A stretch of DNA of 44,407 bases, from the NCBI GenBank assembly GCA_934754425.1, contig CAKVIN010000019.1, forward strand, positions 1 through 44,407, given 5' to 3'. The stretch's first letter is position 1, and every line of letters starts with the position of its first letter. The translations under genes and the position numbers were made by a program. Source of the DNA: an uncultured Candidatus Melainabacteria bacterium (lineage in GTDB: Bacteria > Cyanobacteriota > Vampirovibrionia > Gastranaerophilales > Gastranaerophilaceae). Below, piece after piece: positions 35,401 through 42,833 of the stretch. The notes under the pieces are model-generated. The model searched no databases. It saw nothing but the letters and a program-made list of their open reading frames with translations, and had not been told where the DNA came from.

Positions 35401-35712
35401 AAATGGCTTACAACTGTTGATATGAGTGCGATTGAACATAAAACACTCAAAGATTCTGTTAATGATATCAAATCTTCTGTCGGTAAAGATGTTACAAATA
35501 CAGTAAATTCTACGGTTAATTCTGTAAAAGATGTTGTTTCATCTTCTAAAGAACAATGGAATAGTACAAAAGAAGACTGGAACGCAACAAAAGACCAATT
35601 CAAAAATAGCGCAGAAGAAATTAAAAACTTGTTCAAGAAAAATCCGGTTAAACCAGCAACTCCAACAACTGATTCAGCAGTGGAAAATACGGTTACAGAA
35701 GTTGCGGAATAA
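32485..35712 (+). CDS. AsmA-like protein with helical C-terminal tail
   Basis: A 1075-residue protein starting with one membrane helix (about 7-30) and then the AsmA-type pattern (LTAGLKVKKFELLEPD, LLPILARKIEVDVVQLD, ILVNKDGSFEV). Repetitive beta-strand units follow over about 900 residues, like the lipid-channel proteins of the AsmA/TamB/YhdP class that bridge inner and outer membranes. Near 890-940 is the AsmA C-terminal domain (TGKYNLLNGTTNV). The last 90 residues are a charged amphipathic repeat (SVKDVVSSSKEQWNSTKEDW). GGAGG 5 nt before the ATG at 32485 fixes the start. A terminator follows. Confidence 0.82.
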   Translation: MNKKLWAKAGITIAGVLGATYIIFLAAPLFVNPVINKYVPEITKSIKDMTGLNSELEGVTLVTTPKLTAGLKVKKFELLEPDNNKILEANNFKVKMSLLPILARKIEVDVVQLDHLSANILVNKDGSFEVEKYIPQSNETEEAEPMQALPFGLKLSNHLPNITIGSYDVTLTDGIDKYVINGNKTEISDFILNKSIKVKASGNAVLKGREQFNYNVKVLNKIMPEVELNDLVFNPTENNTEKKENVKIDIISILKGIYANNLTAKADANLVITNEGIKGYADLSNLSLINLPKSNLKLKFKDKNIDIDSNIYTAANEVSKLYGVVKTGKNTNIDINLKSKVELSNILKIVKDIALIFDIKDLQTLSANGRLDADFNIKSDLKTVKSNGYLKIPNADVYYGLYKIGVDKINADVSLANNNIDIKNIGFTILNQPLKLYGTVTSDAVSDLHLTANNLSLKGLLVAAGQAALMKDNQVNSGTVSMKADIQGKLDKINPVINLNLANINIKNVPASTTVVAPATALNITSDGKTFGGQANSSNVKIINPAAKVSIPSVSAQIKENEIIISQTPVTIEKIKTTVSGKITNYLTEKIGLNFVTAGDIKSTLTGDVNIAKQTLNLTYATTEMSTIIIPMFDKSKMTFMGNIKIIDSMLNPVLKGNISIPTINIPEIPVSMTNTDIKLDGQILKGSGSVQKFTSGGIAAENLVGDFSLKGENFYLNNIKGTAFDGKIGGNIIYNVTNAKTNVDFSGSGLNADKAIYGAAGIKNALSGTLGFDTKLSLIAADYDEMMKSLRGNLSFNVKNGSFGEIGRLDKYLQANNIMTNVLLKSTITSIQNSIRVMDTAKFDYLEGKMTFKNGWADINPIKSSGRLLAYYITGKYNLLNGTTNVVVLGRMDAQLVAKLGPLGQLSANKLLSYIPKFGTATAKVVEALTTNPKGENTSAIPALTSGSTSYEDFKVVFNGGLESKSSVKSFKWLTTVDMSAIEHKTLKDSVNDIKSSVGKDVTNTVNSTVNSVKDVVSSSKEQWNSTKEDWNATKDQFKNSAEEIKNLFKKNPVKPATPTTDSAVENTVTEVAE

Positions 35713-35762
35713 TTTTAATTATTTATAAGTTAATGAAAATATATTATTTTCTTAAAATTCTT

Positions 35763-35799
35763 AAAAAGGGTGGGAAAAATATAAATTTCCCACCTTTTT
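35763..35799 (+). terminator. Terminator after the AsmA-like gene
   Basis: AAAAAGGGTGGGAAA pairs with TTTCCCACCTTTTT (one looped base), ending in a T tract. Confidence 0.85.
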
Positions 35800-35851
35800 A
35801 AAACTCAAATATAATTTGTTGTAACATTTTATTATCAGTCACTTAATAAAA

Positions 35852-36541
35852 TTAATTATATTTCGAAGCCGTAAACATTTTATACCCAATAGTCAATGCG
35901 CCCATAATTCCTGCTGTTGTGCCTCCGTATTTTAACGCTTTTTTCCATTGATTAGAAGTTTTGGTATTTTTTATAATATTAAACAATTTTTTGTCTTTGA
36001 ATTCAGGAGTTTTAACAAATTTCTTAGATTCATTATTCCAGCCCATTCTTATAACATTTTTTGTTTTTACAAGCTCAAAATTCATTATTGCCTCCAAGGA
36101 TTCTTTCAATGCCATTTTACTAGATTCTAAATTAGTTGTATTTATACCATCCAAAAGTGAATTAATAGAAATACCTCTGCATTGAGCATCTATAATTTCT
36201 TTATTCTCATTTATTAATTTCTTAAAATTTTCCGGTGTCTTTGTTTTATCAATTTTCTTCAACACATTTTGTAATTGTTTAAAATAATTTACTGATGACG
36301 TAGAAGTATTTTTCTTTAAATTCTTATTAAAAACTTCTTTAGTAAAAGTGTCTGAAACCTGACCATCACTACCTACCGGATATCGATATTTAAAATAACC
36401 GACACTACCACCTGTAACTCCGCCAAGAGCCGCCATGCCAACAGTGGAAGGACCGCCACTATTACTTTGTCCTTGCGGACTATACATCTGTTGAGGATAC
36501 ATTTGTCCCTGATAACCATTCATAGAATAAGGATTTGTCAT
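35852..36541 (-). CDS. Unknown protein with Gln/Tyr/Pro-rich head
   Basis: A 229-residue protein. Residues 1-30 are low complexity (MNGYQGQMYPQQMYSPQGQ), followed by a glycine-rich hydrophobic segment (about 33-50), a long helical middle, and a second glycine-rich hydrophobic segment near the end (TTAGIMGALTIGYKMF). It could span or insert in the membrane twice. No family is recognised. AAGGAG precedes the ATG. It is a single gene. Confidence 0.55.
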   Translation of the reverse strand: MTNPYSMNGYQGQMYPQQMYSPQGQSNSGGPSTVGMAALGGVTGGSVGYFKYRYPVGSDGQVSDTFTKEVFNKNLKKNTSTSSVNYFKQLQNVLKKIDKTKTPENFKKLINENKEIIDAQCRGISINSLLDGINTTNLESSKMALKESLEAIMNFELVKTKNVIRMGWNNESKKFVKTPEFKDKKLFNIIKNTKTSNQWKKALKYGGTTAGIMGALTIGYKMFTASKYN

Positions 36542-36624
36542 ACAACACTCCTTGCCAATACTACACTACTTATATAAAGTTTTTTTGTGTGTAAAAATTG
36601 ACTTTTAGTAACAAAGTGTTACAA

Positions 36625-36784
36625 AAGGCGTTAAGGCGTTAGGTCGTTAAGTCGTCGTTAAGTCTTTAAGTCGTTAGGTTCATTTAATTCGCTTTCGCTC
36701 ATAAATTCATAAAAAAACAAATCTTAACAATATAAAAAAACTAAAACGAACTTAACGCCTTAACGACCTAGCGACTTAAAGACT
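36625..36784. repeat. Fold-back element of GTCGTTAA words, compact copy
   Basis: The left arm has GGCGTTAAGGCGTTAGGTCG and related words, and the right arm (36745-36784) is the inverted ACTTAACGCC / TTAACGACC series. The centre carries AATTCGCTTTCGCTCATAAA as in the copy at 16081-16491. This copy lacks the nested MITE, so it shows the undisturbed length of about 160 bp. The gap 36542-36854 holds nothing else. Confidence 0.7.
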
Positions 36785-36854
36785 CCCTTACTCCAATCTC
36801 CATTACCCATTCTTTTAAGAGTCTAACCCCAAAAACTAAACTAACAGGTGATTT

Positions 36855-36929
36855 ATGTTTATGGATAAACCTTTACAATTTCAATATGGAGATGTGTTGA
36901 TATGGAAAAATTTCAAAATAAATATTTAG
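36855..36929 (+). CDS. 24-residue upstream open frame overlapping the next gene
   Basis: ATG at 36855 follows AGGTGATTT, a fair ribosome binding site. The frame encodes MFMDKPLQFQYGDVLI and a few more residues and stops 28 nt inside the next gene. It could be a leader peptide that couples translation, or the real N-terminus of a frameshifted gene. Confidence 0.35.
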   Translation: MFMDKPLQFQYGDVLIWKNFKINI

Positions 36930-37213
36930 AAATAAAAAACATTCGCAAAGATTTTGTAAATTGGGTAGAAGATATTGCAGAAGAAAATAATTGCAAAATT
37001 GAAAGAAAAGAATGGAAAAGCAAATATAACAGCTATGTGGTTTATGACTACGAACCTTTTTGCTCAGAAGGATTTGAAATAAATATTTTGTTAAGTTCTT
37101 TTGACGTTTCCTACCTTAATTTTATTAAATATCTTTATAACGAAAAACTGAATACTATTGAATATTTAGACAACTGTATAAAAATTCCTGTAATAAAAAA
37201 CTATTCACATTAA
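36902..37213 (+). CDS. Unknown 103-residue protein
   Basis: No family is recognised. The protein is acidic and aromatic-rich, with a helical N-terminus (IRKDFVNWVEDIAEENN) and a mixed C-terminal part. There is no signal peptide or membrane span. GGAG lies about 9 nt before the ATG. A short frame overlaps its start. The aminotransferase gene follows 48 nt later and may be in the same transcript. Confidence 0.5.
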   Translation: MEKFQNKYLEIKNIRKDFVNWVEDIAEENNCKIERKEWKSKYNSYVVYDYEPFCSEGFEINILLSSFDVSYLNFIKYLYNEKLNTIEYLDNCIKIPVIKNYSH

Positions 37214-37261
37214 AAGAATTGGTATATAATATTTCTAAGTTAGTTATAGAGGAATATTATT

Positions 37262-38503
37262 ATGCAAGAATTTTTTAACAATTACGTACAGTCACTCGAA
37301 ACATACATTATGTTTAGGATAAAAGAAACGGTTGCTAAAATAACACCGGAACTTATTGCTAAAAATCGTAAACCAATTATGTTATCAATGGGTGCACCTA
37401 CGGCAAATCCTCCTCAAAAACTTATTGACGATTTGAAAACAGCTCTTGATGAAAAAGGAGCTCATTTATATTCTTCTCCAAAAGGTGAAAAATTCTATCG
37501 TGAAGCAATCGCAAAAAGAATGAAAAACAGATTTGGAGTAGAACTTAATCCTGATACAGAAATCTTTTCATTAATCGGCTCAAAAGAAGGGCTCGCAAAC
37601 TTTATCAGAGTTCTTATTAATCCGACAACTGTAGATGAAGACAAAGAAATTATTCTTGTCCCAGACCCAGGATATGCTTCTTATAAAGAAATGGTAAAAG
37701 TCTCCGGAGGAAAATCATTCTCTATTCCATTAACACCGGAAAACAATTTTATGCCGGATATGGAAAAAGTTTGGGCAGATTTTATTGCAAAAGGTAATAA
37801 TCCAAAGAAAGTTAAAGCTTTATTAATAAATTATCCAAATAATCCACTTGGAGCAACTGCTACAAAAGAATATTTGGAAAGCCTTGTAGATTTTTGTAAA
37901 AAACATCACATTTTGTTGATTTCTGATGCTGCATATGTGGATATGTATTTTAAACCAGAATTTAAACCGATGAGTATATTAGAAATCGAAGGTGCCAAAG
38001 ATATTGCGGTAGAATTCTTTAGTTTTTCAAAACCTTATGCAATCACCGGTTGGAGATTAGGTTGGATTTGCGGTAATGCAGAAGCTGTAAAAATATTCGG
38101 CAAACTTAAATCAACTCTTGATTCAGGCTTGTTTAAAGCATTACAAAAATCTTGTGCTGAAATTCTTAATTCGGAAGAAGGCGATAAATACATAGAAGAA
38201 GCAAATAAACGCTTTAAACATAATCAGGAAATTCTTGTAAAAGGCTTAAAAGAAGAATTAGGCTGGGGTGAATTTAATGTTCCTGATGCAACTTTCTACT
38301 TGTGGCTTCCAATTCCGCCTAGATACAAAAATTCTGTAGAATTTACAGATGATTTGATGTATAAATCAGGCATTATTGCAGTTCCTGGAGATGCATTCGG
38401 AGATTATGGCAAAGGATTCTTTAGAGTTTCAATCGTTTGTACAGAAGAAGAACTCAAAGAAGCTATCAGAAGAATGAAAGAAGACGGATTTAGTTTTGAA
38501 TAA
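37262..38503 (+). CDS. Class I/II aminotransferase, DapL-like
   Basis: This PLP enzyme of 413 residues has the fold-type I signature: N193 in NYPNNPLGA, D222 and Y225 in ISDAAYVDM, and the PLP lysine K257 in FSFSKPYAITGWRLGW. The wording NYPNNPLGATA and the GAKDIAVEFFSFSK block are close to LL-diaminopimelate aminotransferases, which give lysine and peptidoglycan precursors in Cyanobacteria and relatives. Aspartate or alanine aminotransferase activity is possible. GAGGA precedes the ATG. Confidence 0.78.
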   Translation: MQEFFNNYVQSLETYIMFRIKETVAKITPELIAKNRKPIMLSMGAPTANPPQKLIDDLKTALDEKGAHLYSSPKGEKFYREAIAKRMKNRFGVELNPDTEIFSLIGSKEGLANFIRVLINPTTVDEDKEIILVPDPGYASYKEMVKVSGGKSFSIPLTPENNFMPDMEKVWADFIAKGNNPKKVKALLINYPNNPLGATATKEYLESLVDFCKKHHILLISDAAYVDMYFKPEFKPMSILEIEGAKDIAVEFFSFSKPYAITGWRLGWICGNAEAVKIFGKLKSTLDSGLFKALQKSCAEILNSEEGDKYIEEANKRFKHNQEILVKGLKEELGWGEFNVPDATFYLWLPIPPRYKNSVEFTDDLMYKSGIIAVPGDAFGDYGKGFFRVSIVCTEEELKEAIRRMKEDGFSFE

Positions 38504-38527
38504 GTTGTAAAGAACTTGAAAAAAATA

Positions 38528-38573
38528 CTTTAAGGTTTATACTTTTAAAATACACAAACTATAAACCTTAAAG
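38528..38573 (+). promoter_or_regulatory. 14-bp perfect inverted repeat before the fic gene
   Basis: CTTTAAGGTTTATA (38528-38541) and TATAAACCTTAAAG (38560-38573) are perfect inverted repeats separated by 18 nt, ending 12 nt before the fic ATG. TTTATA and TATAAA inside the arms are 18 nt apart, like a weak promoter. No T tract follows, so an operator is more likely than a terminator. The MerR-like domain at the end of the Fic protein is a candidate ligand. Confidence 0.6.
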
Positions 38574-38585
38574 TTGGATAAAAAT

Positions 38586-39509
38586 ATGCTGTCAGAATTT
38601 GAATTAACAAAACGAATATTAACAGAATTGCTTCAGATTGAAGATAATCAAAATAGTTTATATAGATGGTTAAAATCTGAACTTGCTTATACTTCAAATG
38701 CAATTGAAGGTAATACACTAACAAGGAAAGAAACTGAACTTGTAATAGAAGAACATTTGACGTCATCTGCCAAGCCATTTGTCTATTATCAAGAAGCGGT
38801 GAACCATTCTAGAGCATTTGAAAGAGTTATTGAGTTAGTAAAAGAACAAGTTGATATAAATGAAAAAGAGATTTTAAATTTACACAAAATTATACTATCT
38901 GGCATTAATGATAACAATGCTGGTTTTTACAGAAATTGTTCAGTAAGAATATCCGGTTCACAAGTAATATTACCTAATCCTGTAAAAGTACCAATTTTAA
39001 TGGATGAATTTTGTCAATGGTTAAGTATACAAGATTTATACGACCCCAAAACTGCAATTTTAGCACATTTAAAACTCGTTTCAATTCACCCATTTGTTGA
39101 TGGGAATGGCAGATGTGCAAGGTTATTGATGAATTGTTTGTTGCTAAAAGCAGGACTTGTTCCTATAATCATACAGCCCAGAGATAGAAAAAAATATTTG
39201 AATAATATTGAACAGGCGCAATTAACCCAAAATGAAGATAAATACATCAAATATATGCAATCACTTTTATTACGGTCTATAAAAATGATAATTTCTATGT
39301 TAGATACTAGTAAAATTGATGTTACAAAAAATGAACTTTTGACAATATCTAAGTTTGCAAAATTAGTCGGGGTTGCAAGTTCCACAATCAGATATTGGGT
39401 TCAAAATAACAAATTAAAACCTCATTCTTACACAGATTCCGGTTATATGCTTTTTATAGAACGACAAATAAGTGAAGTTGAAAAATTAAAACAAATAAAT
39501 AAAATTTAG
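38586..39509 (+). CDS. Fic-domain AMP-transferase with C-terminal DNA-binding domain
   Basis: Fic proteins transfer AMP (or related groups) to target hydroxyls. The catalytic loop HPFVDGNGRCAR is complete (168-179). An inhibitory helix motif TSNAIEGN (36-43, S-x3-E-G) lies in the N-terminal half, which makes this a class II, self-inhibited Fic protein. Residues about 255-305 form a helix-turn-helix of MerR type (ISKFAKLVGVASSTIRYWV). I start at the ATG at 38586 (307 residues) rather than the TTG at 38574, which is inside the regulatory region. An upstream inverted repeat suggests self-regulation. Confidence 0.9.
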   Translation: MLSEFELTKRILTELLQIEDNQNSLYRWLKSELAYTSNAIEGNTLTRKETELVIEEHLTSSAKPFVYYQEAVNHSRAFERVIELVKEQVDINEKEILNLHKIILSGINDNNAGFYRNCSVRISGSQVILPNPVKVPILMDEFCQWLSIQDLYDPKTAILAHLKLVSIHPFVDGNGRCARLLMNCLLLKAGLVPIIIQPRDRKKYLNNIEQAQLTQNEDKYIKYMQSLLLRSIKMIISMLDTSKIDVTKNELLTISKFAKLVGVASSTIRYWVQNNKLKPHSYTDSGYMLFIERQISEVEKLKQINKI

Positions 39510-39707
39510 ATGAAATAAAGTTTTATAATGTAATCATGAAAATTTAATAATAAAAATTAATAAACGATATATTTTGTCATTTTATATCATATTTATGCTC
39601 AAACAAGACTTTTAAACAAATGTTGAGTAATTATACAAGAAAAGATTTTGAAAAAATGATAGACAAATACAAGTAGCAAAAAATATTTTCACAGGTTTTG
39701 TTTAAAT

Positions 39708-40349
39708 ATGAAAATTTCACCTATCAATTATAATAACCAAAATAATTCAAATTTTAAATCAGCATATCCTGTTGTGCACTGGGTTAGAGAAGCAAACGGG
39801 AGCTATGCGCCAATATCTAACCTTGATTTAATAAAAAAACTCCAAGGAAAAATTGTCAGAATATTAAATAAACCGCTTGATGAAACCAAGAAAAATATAA
39901 AACCGGAAGAATAAAAATTGCGTGCGTATATTGGTAGCTGCGATATTGATTATAGAAATATTTCTATAGTGCGCTCGTTTTATAATCGTGTAAAAAGCAG
40001 CGTCAATAAATATATACCAATTTCTTATTTGATATCAGGTGATGATGTTAATATATTTAATGAACATTTAACAAAAAGTATAGGACGAGCAAAAGAAGGG
40101 AAAAAAGATTTAATCAGCAATCCTTATTCTCCGGAACTTGCAGAAGCAATTAGACATTATAATGTTGATGGATTAAAATTTGTGCAAGATAAAGATAAAC
40201 AAATATCTGATGACTCTGGTATGACATATATTTTGCACACAAAATTTGAAATAATACGAAATAAATTAGGTGAAATTAAAGATTACAGATTTCAAGATGC
40301 CCGATTTTTACCTTCAGAAGGTGTAAAAAATCCACTAGAGCGAATTTAA
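39708..40349 (+). pseudogene. Unknown gene split by an in-frame stop
   Basis: Two open frames in the same reading frame are separated by one TAA at 39912-39914. The first part (68 residues) starts MKISPINYNNQNNSNFKSAYP, with the F-K-S tag at about 15-17, and ends KNIKPEE. The second continues with RAYIGSCDIDYR for about 143 residues to TAA at 40349. A single substitution of CAA, AAA or GAA to TAA would explain it. No family is recognised. The second half has no ribosome binding site of its own. Read-through cannot be excluded. Confidence 0.6.
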
Positions 40350-40368
40350 TTATTTTTTTAACGAACTC

Positions 40369-40396
40369 TTGACTTTAATTTATGAGCATGTATGAT
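40369..40396 (+). promoter_or_regulatory. Promoter of tRNA-Gly
   Basis: TTGACT (40369-40374) and TATGAT (40391-40396) are 16 nt apart, ending 13 nt before the tRNA 5' end. Confidence 0.6.
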
Positions 40397-40409
40397 AATA
40401 ACATACTGA

Positions 40410-40484
40410 GCGGGGGTAATTCAGTGGTAGAATGCCTCCTTGCCAAGGAGGATGTCGCGAGTTCGAGCCTCGTCTCCCGCTCCA
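40410..40484 (+). tRNA. tRNA-Gly (anticodon GCC)
   Basis: GCGGGGG pairs with CTCCCGC (one G-U). The anticodon stem CTCCT/AGGAG holds TGCCAA with anticodon GCC. The T-arm GAGTTCGAGCCTC is present and CCA is encoded. From its T-arm onward the sequence is duplicated 225 nt downstream. Confidence 0.96.
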
Positions 40485-40884
40485 TTTTAATTAAAGAAAT
40501 TGGAAGTCCTATCAAAGGGGCTTTTTTTATTGCGAATTTATCAACGACGAGGCAGAACTCACGACATAGAAAAGCTAACGCTTTTCGTCGCTCCCTCTAT
40601 TTGCTCTTGGTAAATTCAAAGAATATTTTTTTAACTCTACGGAAAACGTGACATTTAGTCACCTTTTCCTGCTCGCAAACAGACACAGTGAGCCTCGTCT
40701 TCCGCTCCATTTTAATTAAAGAAATCGGAAGTCCTATTAAAGGGGCTTTTTTTATTGCGAATTTATCAACGACGAGGCAGAACTCACGACATAGAAAAGC
40801 TAACGCTTTTCGTCGCTCCCTCTATTTGCTCTTGATAAATTCAAAGAATATTTTTCTAATTCCATAGAAAACGTGACATTTAGT
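40466..40884. repeat. 225-bp tandem duplication with tRNA-linked element beside tRNA-Gly
   Basis: The unit starts inside the tRNA T-arm (40466) and repeats at 40691, ending at 40884 inside the hairpin core. Each unit holds the tRNA 3' end, a terminator, an inverted tRNA fragment (GACGAGGCAGAACTCACGAC at 40546-40565, complementary to the tRNA T-arm), and the hairpin. The first hairpin has arms GGAAAACGTGAC and GTCACCTTTTCC around ATTTA (40641-40669). CACAGT and the partial tRNA GAGCCTCGTCTTCCGCTCCA join unit 1 to unit 2. The remaining stretch 40885-41055 shows nothing recognisable. Confidence 0.8.
40504..40528 (+). terminator. Terminator after tRNA-Gly
   Basis: AGTCC pairs with GGGCT around a short loop and runs into seven T. 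The same structure is repeated 225 nt further on. Confidence 0.65.
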
Positions 40885-41055
40885 GAGATTGCTCAAAATT
40901 TTCAATTAAATATTTACTAATTAAAGTTTGCTAATGATTCGACTGACGAAATTTCTTGCTCTCTCGTTGTATGAATGTATAAACACACTCAACACAAATC
41001 TCAAGAAATAACCGCAAATACGCTTGGCATTTGAGATATAGTAAACACAATTTAA

Positions 41056-41736
41056 TTATTGTTGCAATTTTGTAATACTACACTTGACAAAATTGAATAA
41101 ATCGTAAATACTATAATTAGTCATCTGGTAATGGCTACGGAAGGTTCTTATGGAAACCGTAGAGGAACTATCAGATGATTTTTTATTGTGTATTGCTTCT
41201 GAATACAAATCATAAATTGAAAATTCGTCAATTTGTAGATCTTCACTATCAATTCTTTCTTTAACTGTTATCATCGCATAAAATATAAGTCCACCTATTT
41301 TGAGAGGTAATGCAAAACGATGAATAATTTGTTTTTCGTATAAAGCTTGTTTCTTTAATTCACCATGTTTGAGAATTGGTATTGCGGCATAAAAAATTAC
41401 ATCTACATTAGAAATAAGTTCCTTTTTTAAGTATGCATGACGACTTTCTATATCACGAGTAAAAACGGTTGAAATGATTTTGTTTAAGTGCTTTTTAGAT
41501 AATCCTGCAACCATTTTTGAATACTTGTTTTGAAAATATAATTTGTTTTTATCTTTCAAAACTGCATTATGTATATCTGACTTTTTAATATTCTTAGCCG
41601 CAATTCCCTCGAATTTTAGTTGTTTAATATCTAAAATCGCAACATCATTAATACCTGTAAAGTTGTACAACTCAACATTTACAATCTTACCGTCTTTTCG
41701 ATATAGCTCAAATGGTTTTAAAACAATATTACTCAT
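41056..41736 (-). CDS. Possible phage-type nuclease or polyvalent-protein domain
   Basis: A 226-residue protein of uncertain family. The second half (KQIIHRFALPLKIGG, FYAMITVKERI, FSIYDLYSEA) has the spacing of barnase/EndoU/ColicinE5/RelE-like nuclease domains carried on phage and integrative-element proteins (a His, then TVKE, then YDLY). The first half is lysine-rich. A Ser-rich linker (KKSSDSSSTVSIR) precedes the end. A fragment of a close relative lies at 43200-43341, so this was once part of a duplicated or mobile segment. It sits next to a HigBA-type pair. The nuclease reading is a pattern-level guess. Confidence 0.5.
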   Translation of the reverse strand: MSNIVLKPFELYRKDGKIVNVELYNFTGINDVAILDIKQLKFEGIAAKNIKKSDIHNAVLKDKNKLYFQNKYSKMVAGLSKKHLNKIISTVFTRDIESRHAYLKKELISNVDVIFYAAIPILKHGELKKQALYEKQIIHRFALPLKIGGLIFYAMITVKERIDSEDLQIDEFSIYDLYSEAIHNKKSSDSSSTVSIRTFRSHYQMTNYSIYDLFNFVKCSITKLQQ

Positions 41737-41790
41737 GGTTCTAATTTTAACACAAAGTCGAAATAGTAACTAAAATGGGGATTCCCATAA

Positions 41791-42432
41791 TTGAAAAAGT
41801 TAAGGAAAATAAAAATATTAATTTCCATGTTTAAAGTTGAATTGCAACAATATGCCTTGAGATTCGTTACAATTAGTAAATTCTTGTTTAAAAGACAACT
41901 TTATATACATACTCCACGCTTTTTTAATAAATTAGATTATATATATAATTGGAAATTATTATCAAAAATAAACAAAATTCTATGGTACAATGAATATATG
42001 TATATTACTTTTTTTGACATTGTATTTGTTTTAGTTTTTTGTATAATTCTTTTCATCCCGCTTTTTCAGATTTGGATGTTATTTTTTCAGAAACCTTTTA
42101 GACAGAAAAGAAAAATACATCCTCAATATGGTGCAAGATATGGAAAGTTATATGTTATTTTATCAGAAATACTATTCTCGTCTGGCGGCTTTGGAAAGAT
42201 TGAATTTTATAAAAATGTAATAATAGTACAACAGATTTGGAGCAGAACAATTTTAGACAAAACAAATTTTCAAGAATTGACACCTCTAAAACAAACCAAA
42301 TTTTTTAATTTGTTCCAAATGTATAGATTAAAAATAATGAAACATACTCCTATTTATATATTATTAAGTAATTATCAGTATAAATTTTTAGAACATCAAA
42401 TAAGCAACTTAACTAAAAATCGGGCATCATAA
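41791..42432 (+). CDS. Unknown protein with one strong membrane segment
   Basis: A 213-residue frame from a TTG at 41791; an ATG at 41827 (MFKVELQQY) is another possible start, and neither has a clear ribosome binding site. It is basic and aromatic-rich with one long hydrophobic helix (about 72-100, FDIVFVLVFCIILFIPLFQIW). The part after it could be cytoplasmic. No family is recognised. It is convergent with the antitoxin gene, with 2 nt between stops. Confidence 0.4.
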   Translation: MKKLRKIKILISMFKVELQQYALRFVTISKFLFKRQLYIHTPRFFNKLDYIYNWKLLSKINKILWYNEYMYITFFDIVFVLVFCIILFIPLFQIWMLFFQKPFRQKRKIHPQYGARYGKLYVILSEILFSSGGFGKIEFYKNVIIVQQIWSRTILDKTNFQELTPLKQTKFFNLFQMYRLKIMKHTPIYILLSNYQYKFLEHQISNLTKNRAS

Positions 42433-42434
42433 AT

Positions 42435-42788
42435 TTACGCAAATTTCAACTCAATTTTGTACCCTAAACCATTTAACAATTTTAAGGTTGTACTGATTTT
42501 AGGTTGTACTTTTCCGTTAAGAATATCTGATAAATTATTTCTATCCATGTCTAATTCTCTTGCTAAAGTGGAAATAGCTCCACGTCCACGAGCCTTTACA
42601 ACATGTTGAAGAGAACGAATGAAAGCATTTATATTACCGTCTTTTGCAAATTCTTCTAAAGATGTTTCAAGATAAATTCTTTGATAATCTTTGTCTTGCA
42701 ATTTTTCATGCATATAATCATCATGACTAACAGTATTAGCCATAACTTTATCCATATCTAAATTAAATTCTTCTGCAAAATCTGTCAT
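42435..42788 (-). CDS. HigA-like antitoxin of an addiction module
   Basis: A 117-residue protein of the addiction-module antidote group: an N-terminal segment with EEFAKDGNINAFIRSLQHVVKA and then an XRE helix-turn-helix (ISTLARELDMDRNNLSDILN) and PKISTTLKLLNGLGYKIEL. It binds DNA and the partner toxin. AAAGGAAC precedes its ATG. The intact frame of the toxin would overlap this start by 4 nt. It ends 2 nt from the convergent gene. Confidence 0.88.
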   Translation of the reverse strand: MTDFAEEFNLDMDKVMANTVSHDDYMHEKLQDKDYQRIYLETSLEEFAKDGNINAFIRSLQHVVKARGRGAISTLARELDMDRNNLSDILNGKVQPKISTTLKLLNGLGYKIELKFA

Positions 42789-42833
42789 TTTGAGTTCCTT
42801 TCAATAAAATCTTTGAAATATTTTTCGGCTTGT

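Noticed and set aside
39618..39675. 18-codon open frame before the split gene
   Set aside because: No ribosome site and too short to support; may be a gene remnant.
40382..40651. 89-codon open frame over tRNA-Gly
   Set aside because: It covers the whole tRNA and its terminator, then the inverted tRNA fragment; not a protein gene.
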